The translations under genes were made by a program, and so were the position numbers. Below are positions 44,142 through 51,874 of a stretch of DNA of 64,000 nucleotides, piece by piece. Location: NCBI GenBank assembly GCA_022574595.1, contig JACZRS010000020.1:16663-80662 (forward strand). Reading direction: 5' to 3'. How positions within the stretch are numbered: the stretch's first letter is position 1; the number at the start of each line of letters is the position of its first letter. Below the pieces are notes generated by a model that worked only from the letters and a program-made list of their open reading frames with translations, was not told where the DNA came from and did not search any database. This stretch comes from Planctomycetota bacterium (GTDB lineage: Bacteria; Planctomycetota; Phycisphaerae; Phycisphaerales; SM1A02).

Positions 44142-44761
44142 GGTGGTTGCGACGTTTCATTGCCGCACTCCGGGCAAACCTCACCCCCGGAATTGCCGCG
44201 CAGGTCGTAGCCGCATTTGATGCAATGGTTGCGCTTGCGACGGATGATTCGGCGCGCAGTGAACGGGCCAAGTGTTAGTAGCCAAAGAATTGTTGCATAG
44301 AAGATCGTGTTGATTGCAAAGCCGGGCCAGATCGGTTGCCGTGGCAAGCGCGGCCGAGCGCTGAGTAATCGCCACCGCTCAGGCAAGATGAGAGATGGGT
44401 AGATGATTCTGGTCGTCCACCGCCGTGTTTCGTTCGAACCCTTGGCATTTCCAAGACAACTCCGCATGGGCCATCCCGCCCTAATCGTGTCCGAAATAAA
44501 CATGGTTCGAAGGGGACTGGAGTTCCCTTCCACGATGAGGCGGCCGTCCGCTGTTTCACCTATAATCTCATAATCTTGATGTTGAATTACTACGCGGCGC
44601 AATGTGTATCCGAATCCTACCAGATCGCGTAAGAATGGTGAGTCCGCAACACGAGCCTCGTGTGTAGTCGGTGACCACATCGCACATCCCCAAGCCACCG
44701 CAACATTAACAATCGCGCCGAGGAGTAAAAACAATACGAGTTTGAACAGGCGGCGTTTCAT
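44135..44761 (-). CDS. Membrane protein with C-terminal zinc ribbon
   Basis: 208 residues from the ATG at 44759-44761 (MKRRLFKLVLFLLLGAIVNV). A longer in-frame ORF to 44887 would translate the palindromic repeat at 44816-44847 and is rejected. One N-terminal membrane helix, a 120-residue extracytoplasmic part with strand-like segments (IIGETADGRLIVEGNSS), a second helix (AINTIFYATILWLLTLG) and a tail CIKCGYDLRGNSGGEVCPECG forming a zinc ribbon. Ends Pro-Pro-Ile, with the stop supplied by the repeat. Same design as the gene at 42303; function unknown. Confidence 0.72.
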   Translation of the reverse strand: MKRRLFKLVLFLLLGAIVNVAVAWGCAMWSPTTHEARVADSPFLRDLVGFGYTLRRVVIQHQDYEIIGETADGRLIVEGNSSPLRTMFISDTIRAGWPMRSCLGNAKGSNETRRWTTRIIYPSLILPERWRLLSARPRLPRQPIWPGFAINTIFYATILWLLTLGPFTARRIIRRKRNHCIKCGYDLRGNSGGEVCPECGNETSQPPI

Positions 44762-44815
44762 GGTAATACAGTATACATCAACAATATAATTTGGGTTGAG
44801 ATATAACGTTTTATC

Positions 44816-44847
44816 CCCATTTAGCCCGCCGTGAATACACGGCGGGC
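44816..44847 (+). repeat. Palindromic repeat in opposite orientation (copy 3)
   Basis: CCCATTTAGCCCGCCGTGAA then TACACGGCGGGC on the plus strand. It lies in the 5' flank of the 44135-44761 gene, so that gene is bracketed by two copies in opposite orientation. Confidence 0.7.
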
Positions 44848-44947
44848 AGAGTGTGCGAATTTCAAATAACGTACGCAAACGCAGCAAACGTTGGCACGCA
44901 ATGGTTTATTGTGGAATCGAACATATTTGTGTTTGCGGGCGCGCTTC

Positions 44948-44979
44948 GCCCCAGGTGTATTCACCTGGGGCTAAATGGG
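44948..44979 (-). repeat. Palindromic repeat supplying a stop codon (copy 4)
   Basis: On the minus strand CCCATTTAGCCCCAGGTGAA then TACACCTGGGGC, identical in this core to copy 1. The TAG ends the sigma-54 activator gene (last residues Thr-Arg-Pro-Ile). Confidence 0.75.
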
Positions 44980-46488
44980 ACGCGTTAGACCATAGCGTTT
45001 TACTCTATAGCGTAATATGTCACGCGTTATCCCTAGTTGTCTTGATGCTGCGGATTGGTTCCAGTTGTTTTGTTGAAGGGCTTCAAGGACTAGTTTGCGT
45101 TCCTGGTCTGCTAGTGCTGATGTATTAACTTCAGTTTGATCGATACTATTTGCCTGGACAATTTCCGGGTGTAAGTGTTCGTTGCGTACTTCGCCATCTG
45201 ACAAGAGTAGTGCTCGTTCAATGACATTACGAAGCTCGCGCACATTTCCCGGCCAGTTGTAGCCGCGCATTTTTGCAAACGCTTCATCACTTATAGTTGG
45301 AGCCTCAATTCCCAAAGATGGCACAACTTGGGCCATGATATGTTCTATTAACAGTGATAAATCATCGATGCGTTCACGCAGGGCGGGCAGTTTGATTGGA
45401 AAAACATTTAGCCGATAGAACAAATCCTCACGAAAGCGCCCGGCATCTGTTTCAGCTTTTAGATCACGATTCGAAGCTGCAATAACTCGCACATCACAAT
45501 AAACCGGCTCGGTGCCACCAACGCGCATAAACTCCTTTTCCTCAAGCACGCGCAGCAACTTAGCCTGCATATTAATTTCAAGCTCGCCGATCTCATCCAG
45601 CAGAAGTGTTCCGCCATCTGCGATTTCAAATTTCCCTAAGCGTTGTTTTGTTGCGCCGGTGAATGCACCTTGCTCGTGGCCGAAGAGTTCGCTTTCGATT
45701 AATGATTCAGGTAGGGCTGCACAGTTCACAGCTATGAAAGGTTGATCATGCCTCGGCGACAAATCATGTATCGCTCGGGCGGCCATCTCTTTACCCGTTC
45801 CGGTTTCGCCTGTAAGTAAAACAGTAATCAATTGTGGTGCGACTTTCTCACACATCTCAAGCGCCTGGCAAAATGCTTGGGACTTACCAATAAAATTCGC
45901 AGTCGGAAGTGATTCGCGCAGCCCACGATTTTCCTTGCCAAGTCGATCAAACGATTCTGCATTTTTCGCAGCACCCGCAACGAGATTGGCAAATATCTCA
46001 AGCAGCTTAAGATCTTCATCACTAAAATCGGTTCCATCTTTGCGGTTTACTACTTCTAGAACGCCGAGAACCTCATCGCAGTGAATTAGCGGCGCAGCCA
46101 TAAGACTTTGCGTTTTCGTCTTGGTCATTAAATCGACACCCGCATAAAAATTGCTGTTATCCCTAGCGTTTTCAATACGGACTGAACGACGAGTTTTAAT
46201 AACCTGTCCCGCAACTCCCTTATCAGCTGGGAAGCGATGGCCGCGGGCGATATCCGAACTCGTTGGATCGACCATTGTCTGGAAAACAAGCTCACTTCGA
46301 TTTGTATCTAGTAATAGAACACTTGCACCTTGGGCTTTAAGTACCTTTGCTGCGTGGGTAGCAACAAGTTCACAAACTTCACTTGGTTTGATTGCGTCAT
46401 TAATAGCGCGACTGGCCTGGAGCAATGCACTAAGCGTTTGTTTATTAAGTCGATCGATTGCGGTTTGGGATGATGATGAATCAGCCAT
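44971..46488 (-). CDS. Sigma-54-dependent transcriptional activator, GAF-AAA-Fis
   Basis: 505 residues from the ATG at 46486-46488 (MADSSSSQ). Residues of about 25-175 are a GAF sensor domain. The AAA+ domain follows [12 protein letters not shown] and has Walker [10 protein letters not shown], the sigma-54-contacting loop [13 protein letters not shown], Walker [12 protein letters not shown], and [14 protein letters not shown] with PLR-type arginine finger sequences. The C-terminus is a Fis-type helix-turn-helix ([19 protein letters not shown]). There is no receiver domain, so control is probably through ligand binding to GAF rather than phosphorylation. It is divergent from the exported-protein gene at 46962, whose upstream region has a sigma-54 promoter and palindromes suitable as its binding sites. 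Its stop codon is repeat-derived. Confidence 0.9.
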   Translation of the reverse strand: MADSSSSQTAIDRLNKQTLSALLQASRAINDAIKPSEVCELVATHAAKVLKAQGASVLLLDTNRSELVFQTMVDPTSSDIARGHRFPADKGVAGQVIKTRRSVRIENARDNSNFYAGVDLMTKTKTQSLMAAPLIHCDEVLGVLEVVNRKDGTDFSDEDLKLLEIFANLVAGAAKNAESFDRLGKENRGLRESLPTANFIGKSQAFCQALEMCEKVAPQLITVLLTGETGTGKEMAARAIHDLSPRHDQPFIAVNCAALPESLIESELFGHEQGAFTGATKQRLGKFEIADGGTLLLDEIGELEINMQAKLLRVLEEKEFMRVGGTEPVYCDVRVIAASNRDLKAETDAGRFREDLFYRLNVFPIKLPALRERIDDLSLLIEHIMAQVVPSLGIEAPTISDEAFAKMRGYNWPGNVRELRNVIERALLLSDGEVRNEHLHPEIVQANSIDQTEVNTSALADQERKLVLEALQQNNWNQSAASRQLGITRDILRYRVKRYGLTRPI

Positions 46489-46548
46489 GGTGTTAATCTT
46501 ACCGAGCAATTACAAGCCCGCCCACATATCGATTGACTAAAGCACTAA

Positions 46549-46586
46549 TGGGTAGTGACCCACAGCTAGGTGGGGAAAAATCCCCA
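46549..46586 (+). promoter_or_regulatory. Putative enhancer (upstream activator sequence) of the 46962 gene
   Basis: Palindrome TGGGGAAAAATCCCCA at 46571-46586 (perfect 6-bp arms), and TGGGTAGTGACCCA at 46549-46562 with centre 23 bp upstream. The first is 203 bp upstream of the -24 GG of the sigma-54 promoter. A 14/16 match lies at the equivalent place before the paralogous gene at 49219. It is also only 61 bp from the activator start, so autoregulation is possible. Confidence 0.6.
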
Positions 46587-46771
46587 ATTTGGGTGTATGA
46601 ACTGAGCTATTGGCAGCTGCTACTTATTAAAGGTAGAGAATTATTCGCTGCATACCTCGAATCCCAAAACAGCTCTAATTGACTTCTAAGGCTGATAAGC
46701 AAGCAAATTTTCCTCGAAATCCAACATTGCTTGATGCTGTATTTTTGTTTTTTAAGTAATCCCTCTGGTTA

Positions 46772-46789
46772 TTGGCAAGGGCGCTGCTT
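46772..46789 (+). promoter_or_regulatory. Sigma-54 (-24/-12) promoter of the 46962 gene
   Basis: TTGGCAAGGGCGCTGCTT has GG at 46774-46775 and GC at 46786-46787 with exactly ten bases between, matching the TTGGCAC-N5-TTGCT consensus closely. Predicted transcript start is about 46799, leaving a 160-base leader before the ATG. Confidence 0.75.
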
Positions 46790-46961
46790 TATCTCAAAGC
46801 GTTACCCGTTACAGCAGGCCATGAGACGAATCATCGCTTCCTCCGACCGGTAACGAAGCAGTGAAACAAAAGTTTGACACTCACAAGAAAAGAACGAACT
46901 AACGCCCGTTGACAGATTTCAATGGGAACCCCTTAATCAACCTTGCAAAAGGAGCAAAGAC

Positions 46962-48749
46962 ATGTTCACCAACCTCAAGAACCAAAGAAGCGTCGCGATG
47001 AGCTTAATTGTAATTGCAATCATCAACATCGCCTTTACGAACTTAGCAATCGCACAGCAACAGCCAACCGTGCCAAACCCCAGCAACACCGAATGGATTC
47101 CCATTGATCCGCCGCTGGATTACGACTTCTGGTGGTGGCAGGGGAGTTCACAAAGAGGGGCTTACGGGACGATTTGCTTTTCAGCACCGGGCGGGAGTAT
47201 TGCATGCAATAACCCAGCGAGCACCTCGATCACGATAACCCAGGGTACACAACTTACGGGTGGATTATCCATAGCAGGCGTATCGATTGGTGTAGGCAAG
47301 ACTTTTCAAACCCAACAGAAATTCCCATTCAATGGTAAGCCGTGTAAGATCTGTGAGCTGTTTCTATGCTATTCCAATGCATTATTGTTTGAGTATGTCA
47401 GCATCAGCAACATCACCGGCAATAATTGGGTTTCCTATTCTCTACAAACCGGTAACGCAACGCCTGCTGGTAATGTCAGGTGCACCGATGCTCGCGCCTG
47501 GTGCTGCAGCTCGGGTGAGAACCCAGAGTGCTGCGATGATGAGACGGAATGCGATGGCGGAGGTGAGGGAGATTGCTTACTGCCTAACGGTACGCCTGGT
47601 TGTGAAGATGCCGAGTGCTGCTCTTCGGTATGCCCCATCGATCCTATGTGCTGCCAAATAGAGTGGGATGAACTATGTGCGTTAATCGCTGGCGATTTAT
47701 GCTACCCATCCGATCAGTCTTTCAAGGAAGAAAGCACCACTACACTTATAATCGATCTTGCGAGTTCCAATCAGGACGAACCAAACCTTTTGCTTTGGAA
47801 TTTGACAGAGCAACAGCAATGCGAATTAGAGCAAGTTATCACGATGCAAATCATTGCAGCGCCTCATGGTCAGTATGAGGAGTTATTCATCTTCGACGCT
47901 GACCAAACAGTTTACTACTTTGATTTGCTAGGAGATTTTCAACTCTTCGGGCATATTGATCGGGATAACTTCGATAGCTATTTTTCTGATACGGAGCTTC
48001 ATGGAGAGAATGGTTGGAAGGGCTGGGATAATGATCCAGCGTTTAGTGCGCCTGTTAGCAACGCCCAAGCTTATAGCGAAGTGCATTCCGTTAAAATCGC
48101 AGACGATGCTGACTTAGTACACGAGTTTTGTGATATCACAACAGGCAAGTGGTCATTCTCCGCCTGGCAGTACATACCCTTTGATTTCCAGTCCGGTGGT
48201 AACGGTCAGTTAGCAGGTAGCTACTTCATCTTGTGCAATACTTACGAAGATGGTGGACCCTACAACTGGTCTGTGCAAATGCAGTTTGATGGTAATGATG
48301 ATATGTTAAAAGTGTTCCACGGTAATGGTTTAAACACCATTGAAATACCCTATATTGTCGAACAATGGGTAAAGATCGAAGCCATCATTAATCTGGACAA
48401 TGATTGGACACAGATTTATTACGATGACCAACTCATTGCTGAATACTCTTGGACCGGTGGCGCACTTGGCGAAGGCGGCGGCGCGCTAGACATTGCGGCT
48501 GTTGACTTGTTCGCCAAGGGTTCCAGTTCCATATTCTATGACGACATCTTGCTTGAGCCGTATCAAGAACCGGCGCCACCTTGTCCAGCCGATCTTAATA
48601 ATGATGGAACCATTGGAACATCAGATCTTATCTTACTTTTCGCAGCTTGGGGTACTAACCCAGTAGGCCCGCCAGATCTTGACGGTGATGGCGTGGTCTC
48701 AACAAGCGATCTTCTTGTCTTGTTCAATCAGTGGGGACCATGCCCATAA
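46962..48749 (+). CDS. Exported Cys-rich / lectin-like protein with dockerin-like C-terminus, sigma-54 controlled
   Basis: 595 residues; AAGGAGC precedes the ATG. Signal ends near NLAIAQQQ. Residues of about 30-150 are a unique beta-rich domain. A Cys-rich block follows at about 180-245, with CCDDETECDGGG and CEDAECCSSVCPIDPMCCQIEWDELC; the closing CC-x4-WDxxC motif recurs in the protein at 54784. A 190-residue jelly-roll-like domain (GWKGWDNDPAFSAPVSNAQ to GSSSIFYDDILLEPYQ) is nearly the same as in the 49219 protein. Two dockerin-like repeats end the chain (ADLNNDGTIGTSDLILLFAAWG, then DLDGDGVVSTSDLLVLFNQWG-PCP). A sigma-54 promoter and enhancer-like palindromes lie upstream, next to the divergent activator gene. 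Confidence 0.82.
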   Translation: MFTNLKNQRSVAMSLIVIAIINIAFTNLAIAQQQPTVPNPSNTEWIPIDPPLDYDFWWWQGSSQRGAYGTICFSAPGGSIACNNPASTSITITQGTQLTGGLSIAGVSIGVGKTFQTQQKFPFNGKPCKICELFLCYSNALLFEYVSISNITGNNWVSYSLQTGNATPAGNVRCTDARAWCCSSGENPECCDDETECDGGGEGDCLLPNGTPGCEDAECCSSVCPIDPMCCQIEWDELCALIAGDLCYPSDQSFKEESTTTLIIDLASSNQDEPNLLLWNLTEQQQCELEQVITMQIIAAPHGQYEELFIFDADQTVYYFDLLGDFQLFGHIDRDNFDSYFSDTELHGENGWKGWDNDPAFSAPVSNAQAYSEVHSVKIADDADLVHEFCDITTGKWSFSAWQYIPFDFQSGGNGQLAGSYFILCNTYEDGGPYNWSVQMQFDGNDDMLKVFHGNGLNTIEIPYIVEQWVKIEAIINLDNDWTQIYYDDQLIAEYSWTGGALGEGGGALDIAAVDLFAKGSSSIFYDDILLEPYQEPAPPCPADLNNDGTIGTSDLILLFAAWGTNPVGPPDLDGDGVVSTSDLLVLFNQWGPCP

Positions 48750-48782
48750 AGCACCTCTCCGATTTCATGCACCACCCGGAAG

Positions 48783-48822
48783 GCCCCTGGGTTCAAAAGA
48801 CCCGGGGGTCGCTTTTTGTGCG
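48783..48822 (+). terminator. Intrinsic terminator of the 46962 gene
   Basis: GCCCCTGGGTTC, loop AAAA, then GACCCGGGGG, followed by TCGCTTTTTG. A closely similar terminator follows the paralogous gene at 51078, further evidence for duplication of the whole unit. Confidence 0.8.
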
Positions 48823-48876
48823 TTTTTTGTCCTACAAGGATGTTGCACTTAGTCAAGTCGATATTGGTGCGTGACC

Positions 48877-48914
48877 TGTGGATGTATCCTCAGGAGGCTG
48901 GGTAAGAATCCCCA
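48877..48914 (+). promoter_or_regulatory. Putative paired enhancer sites of the 49219 gene
   Basis: TGTGGATGTATCCTCA (48877-48892) and TGGGTAAGAATCCCCA (48899-48914) are both palindromic, with centres 22 bp apart, about two helical turns. The second matches the site at 46571 in 14 of 16 positions and the first in 11 of 16. The second starts 206 bp upstream of the -24 GG, against 203 bp before the paralogue. Confidence 0.6.
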
Positions 48915-49102
48915 AAACCTGGCACACATTTCTAAAAGCCATAATGACATCAATAACCGATCGAGATTTTTTTGCATCACAACAGTGTGTGAGAAAGCAA
49001 AACCTACGTGAGATACTCGTAACCCGGTACTTCACGGTTCTACGGATTAACTTGATGCTCGTCTCACGACAAAAGTGATAAACCCTCGCTGGTTGGCACA
49101 GT

Positions 49103-49120
49103 TTGGCAAGGCTCTTGCAT
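49103..49120 (+). promoter_or_regulatory. Sigma-54 (-24/-12) promoter of the 49219 gene
   Basis: TTGGCAAGGCTCTTGCAT with GG at 49105-49106 and GC at 49117-49118, ten bases between; an almost consensus site. Both this promoter and the one at 46772 are followed by TTATCTC and preceded by CTGGTT. Confidence 0.8.
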
Positions 49121-49218
49121 TATCTCTTAATGTTGTCCGATGTGGACGGCTCAGACCAATGCACAAGGCAAAGGTCAACTTTACTTTCAACCTCTAATAC
49201 TGAAGAGGAGATAATCAA

Positions 49219-51045
49219 ATGTTATTCTCAAACACAAATGTCAACAAAAAGAAAAGCAGCCTCGGCATTTCCCAAGCCTCACGACTATTGCAGGCAGGTC
49301 TTATGCTCGGCGTGCTTTTCACGAACGGTTCCATGGCCAGCGCTCAACCAGCTTATGTTGCAGGAGTACCCGACTGGATCCAACCTTTCTACAGTGGCGC
49401 CCCTGGCGGCCTGTTTGGGCAATGGAGTGCGTGGTGTGTCCCATCCTCTGCTGCGAACATCGTCGGGTACTACCGCGATTTCCACAATGTACAGGCGATA
49501 GGCGACGACCTCGTATTCCTGGCACACTACCCTTGGGGTAATCCACGCTTCAAAGATGACCTGGCAGATGGCAGTGGTGGAACTCGTGCCGATCTTGGCT
49601 GGTTTTTCGACACCAATGGACTTGGAGTAGGCGGAGCCGGGGCTCATCGCGGAACCAAACTGGCCGATGTCGAATCCGGTTTGCTAGGGTATTTCAGTAA
49701 CCACGGCATGCAGTGTGTCGAGGTTACCAACTACGGCGCGCAGCAACCGAATCTCGATCCCAATGTCTTCGTAGACTTTGACAACACCGGTGATCCCCAG
49801 ACAACTCACAACGATGCCGATGCCTTTACGTTGATTACTCAGGAAATCGATGCTGGTCGACCTATACTGGGTCACTTCAAACACGGCAACATTAACACGC
49901 TCTACTATGTGTACGATCCGGCCAATGGATTATTCCCCGACGCATTCCACTACTCTGTAAACGAATGGGGATTCGATCCAACAATTGGCTGCAACGACAG
50001 TTATGTCGATCAGCAGAGTGGCGAGACATGGGACTGCGAATTGGGCTTGGGCCACACTGTCACCATCGTCGGGTATTGGCTGGGCAGCGATCCTACTAAT
50101 CCGCTGTCCGGGTCCGTTGATGCGGTGCTAGTTCTTGACAATGGCGACCCTGGCCAACCAAGCCCTCGAGTACCCTATGTGCTACCTTGGACTAACTCCC
50201 CTTGGGCTGGCATCACCATGATCGACGGCGTTAATGCCTATGAGAGGCAAGCCAACTTCGATTTGTATAACAATGGTGATCAACTTCATGGAATTGACGG
50301 CTGGAAGGGTTGGGACAACGACCCCGCCTTCAGCGCACCTGTGACCAACGCACAATCCCATAGCCCATCCCTTTCACTTGATATCTCTGCTGATGCCGAC
50401 CTCGTGCATGAGTATTGCAGGTACCTTACCGATCCCGACACCGCCGCCCACATTGAGTGGTCGGTATGGCAGTACATCCCCGCTAGCTTCCAGTCCGGCG
50501 GAAATGGTCAATTTGCAGGTAGCTTCTTCAATCTGCTTAACACTTACAACGATGGTGGACCCTACAACTGGTCCGTACAAATGCAGTTTGATTCCAACAA
50601 TGGAATGCTGAAGGTGTTTCATGGTGATGGCACTAACACCATCGACGTTCCGTACGATACTGATCGCTGGGTGGAGATTCAGATTGTCATCGATCTCAAC
50701 AACGACTGGACGCAGGTATACTACGATGACCAACTCATTACAGAATACTCATGGACCGGTGGTGTACTTGGTAATGGTGGCGGCGCGCTTGAAATCGCAG
50801 CTGTTGACTTTTACGCCAAGGGCTCCAGTTCCATCTTCTATGATGACATCTTGATTGAGCCTTATCAAACACCGTGTCCAGCCGATCTTAATGGCGATGG
50901 CACAGTTAATACATCAGATCTTTTAGCACTGTTTGCCGCTTGGGGAACCAATCCAGGCGGACCACCAGACCTGGATGGCGATGGCACAGTTAATACATCT
51001 GATTTACTCATATTGTTTGGAGAGTGGGGACCGTGCCCTCCATAA
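49219..51045 (+). CDS. Exported C39/papain-like putative peptidase with lectin-like and dockerin-like domains, sigma-54 controlled
   Basis: 608 residues; AGGAGAT precedes the ATG. Signal ends at GSMASAQ. Residues of about 45-320 look like a papain-fold (C39-like) domain: Q68 and C73 in FGQWSAWCVPSSAANIVGYY, H279 in LGLGHTVTIVGYW, and an acidic/amide residue in VLVLDNGD (D307/N308), in the order expected for Gln-Cys-His-Asp/Asn. Then comes the jelly-roll-like domain shared with the 46962 protein (GWKGWDNDPAFSAPVTNAQ to SSSIFYDDILIEPYQ), and two dockerin-like repeats ending in GEWGPCPP. Peptidase activity is inferred from residue order only. Own sigma-54 promoter and enhancer-like palindromes upstream. 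Confidence 0.8.
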   Translation: MLFSNTNVNKKKSSLGISQASRLLQAGLMLGVLFTNGSMASAQPAYVAGVPDWIQPFYSGAPGGLFGQWSAWCVPSSAANIVGYYRDFHNVQAIGDDLVFLAHYPWGNPRFKDDLADGSGGTRADLGWFFDTNGLGVGGAGAHRGTKLADVESGLLGYFSNHGMQCVEVTNYGAQQPNLDPNVFVDFDNTGDPQTTHNDADAFTLITQEIDAGRPILGHFKHGNINTLYYVYDPANGLFPDAFHYSVNEWGFDPTIGCNDSYVDQQSGETWDCELGLGHTVTIVGYWLGSDPTNPLSGSVDAVLVLDNGDPGQPSPRVPYVLPWTNSPWAGITMIDGVNAYERQANFDLYNNGDQLHGIDGWKGWDNDPAFSAPVTNAQSHSPSLSLDISADADLVHEYCRYLTDPDTAAHIEWSVWQYIPASFQSGGNGQFAGSFFNLLNTYNDGGPYNWSVQMQFDSNNGMLKVFHGDGTNTIDVPYDTDRWVEIQIVIDLNNDWTQVYYDDQLITEYSWTGGVLGNGGGALEIAAVDFYAKGSSSIFYDDILIEPYQTPCPADLNGDGTVNTSDLLALFAAWGTNPGGPPDLDGDGTVNTSDLLILFGEWGPCPP

Positions 51046-51077
51046 GACACTACCTTTCATTCGTGCAACGTTCGATG

Positions 51078-51113
51078 GCCCCTGGGTCCAAAAGACCCAG
51101 GGGTCGCTTTTTT
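51078..51113 (+). terminator. Intrinsic terminator of the 49219 gene
   Basis: GCCCCTGGGTC, a short A-rich loop, GACCCAGGGG, then TCGCTTTTTT. Confidence 0.85.
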
Positions 51114-51240
51114 GCGCTTACATTTATCCTTAATTAAGGATAGATGCGAGCACATCTAATGCTTGGCGATCAAAACAGGTCCAAACTGGCTGTTTTTTAT
51201 AATTGCACTTATCTGACCTAATCCCATGCCCGATAAAACG

Positions 51241-51389
51241 CACGGTTGGGTCCACGGCCGGGAAACTCACGACTGGGATCCATGTGGTTCGCGACCACGT
51301 CACCTAGCATTCCGTATGCTAGGTGACAGAAGAGTGCGGGTTGGACCAGGAGATAATCCTCCGTCTTTGGTCCAGCCCGTTCTTATTTT
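51241..51389 (+). other. Non-coding segment with stacked hairpins, possible small RNA or terminator
   Basis: GTCACCTAGCAT (51299-51310) pairs perfectly with ATGCTAGGTGAC (51316-51327) around a 5-base loop. CGGGTTGGACCA (51337-51348) pairs with TGGTCCAGCCCG (51368-51379, one G-T pair) and is followed by TTCTTATTTTT. A small palindrome, GTGGTTCGCGACCAC, precedes them. No ORF of substance is present. It lies between a proper terminator and a tRNA, so it may be a separate transcript. Confidence 0.45.
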
Positions 51390-51480
51390 TGCACAGCCTA
51401 TATTTGTAATCTGCAATTAGAGCTGGCAGAGAGTTACCCAAACGAAATATAGATACTACAATCACTACTTAATTTAATTG

Positions 51481-51554
51481 GGGCTGGTAGCTTAGTGGCC
51501 TAGAGCCACCGACTCATAATCGGTCAGACGTCGGTTCGAATCCGACCCGGCCCA
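51481..51554 (+). tRNA. tRNA with CAU anticodon (tRNA-Ile2 or elongator tRNA-Met)
   Basis: Acceptor GGGCTGG/CCGGCCC with discriminator A, D-arm GCTTAGTGGCCTAGAGC, anticodon arm CCGACTCATAATCGG (anticodon CAT) and TTCGAATCC in the T-arm. The GACTCATAATC anticodon arm and the T-arm resemble tRNA-Ile2 (lysidine-modified) more than initiator tRNA, but elongator Met cannot be excluded. No encoded CCA. Confidence 0.93.
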
Positions 51555-51566
51555 TTCCACCTGAAG

Positions 51567-51815
51567 AAGGCCCCGATGGAATCGGGATCTCCGCTTCGCT
51601 TCGACATCGTGGCATCGAGAAAAAACCCGTTTAGCCGGCGGGCTTGACCCGCTGCGTTATGGAAGAAAGCACTGGGCACTAGTGAAGACAAACATGTTTA
51701 ACCGCGACCCAAAGGGGAGCGTTTAAAAGCACGTTAAACAGCTGCAAATCAACTTTTTGCAACAAAATAAAATAAATACCCAATGGCGCGCAAGATCCGT
51801 AAATAGATGGCGTAT
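51567..51815 (+). repeat. Long direct repeat, copy 1
   Basis: About 249 bases that recur at 54423-54683 with the same order: CCCCGATGGAATCGGG hairpin, GTTTAGCCGGCGGGCTTGAC palindrome, AGCACGTTAAAC, AACTTTTTGCAACAAAATAA and ATGGCGCGCAAGATCCGT. Only small indels and substitutions separate them. It ends 60 bases before the double-propeller gene. Confidence 0.8.
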
Positions 51816-51874
51816 ATGCCAGTGGTGACCGGGATATCGGTGTGATATTTGTCTGCCAAACGAAAGGGCACAAC

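Noticed and set aside
44762..44887. N-terminal extension of the 44135 zinc-ribbon gene
   Set aside because: The extension translates the palindromic repeat at 44816-44847; the internal Met begins a normal membrane signal.
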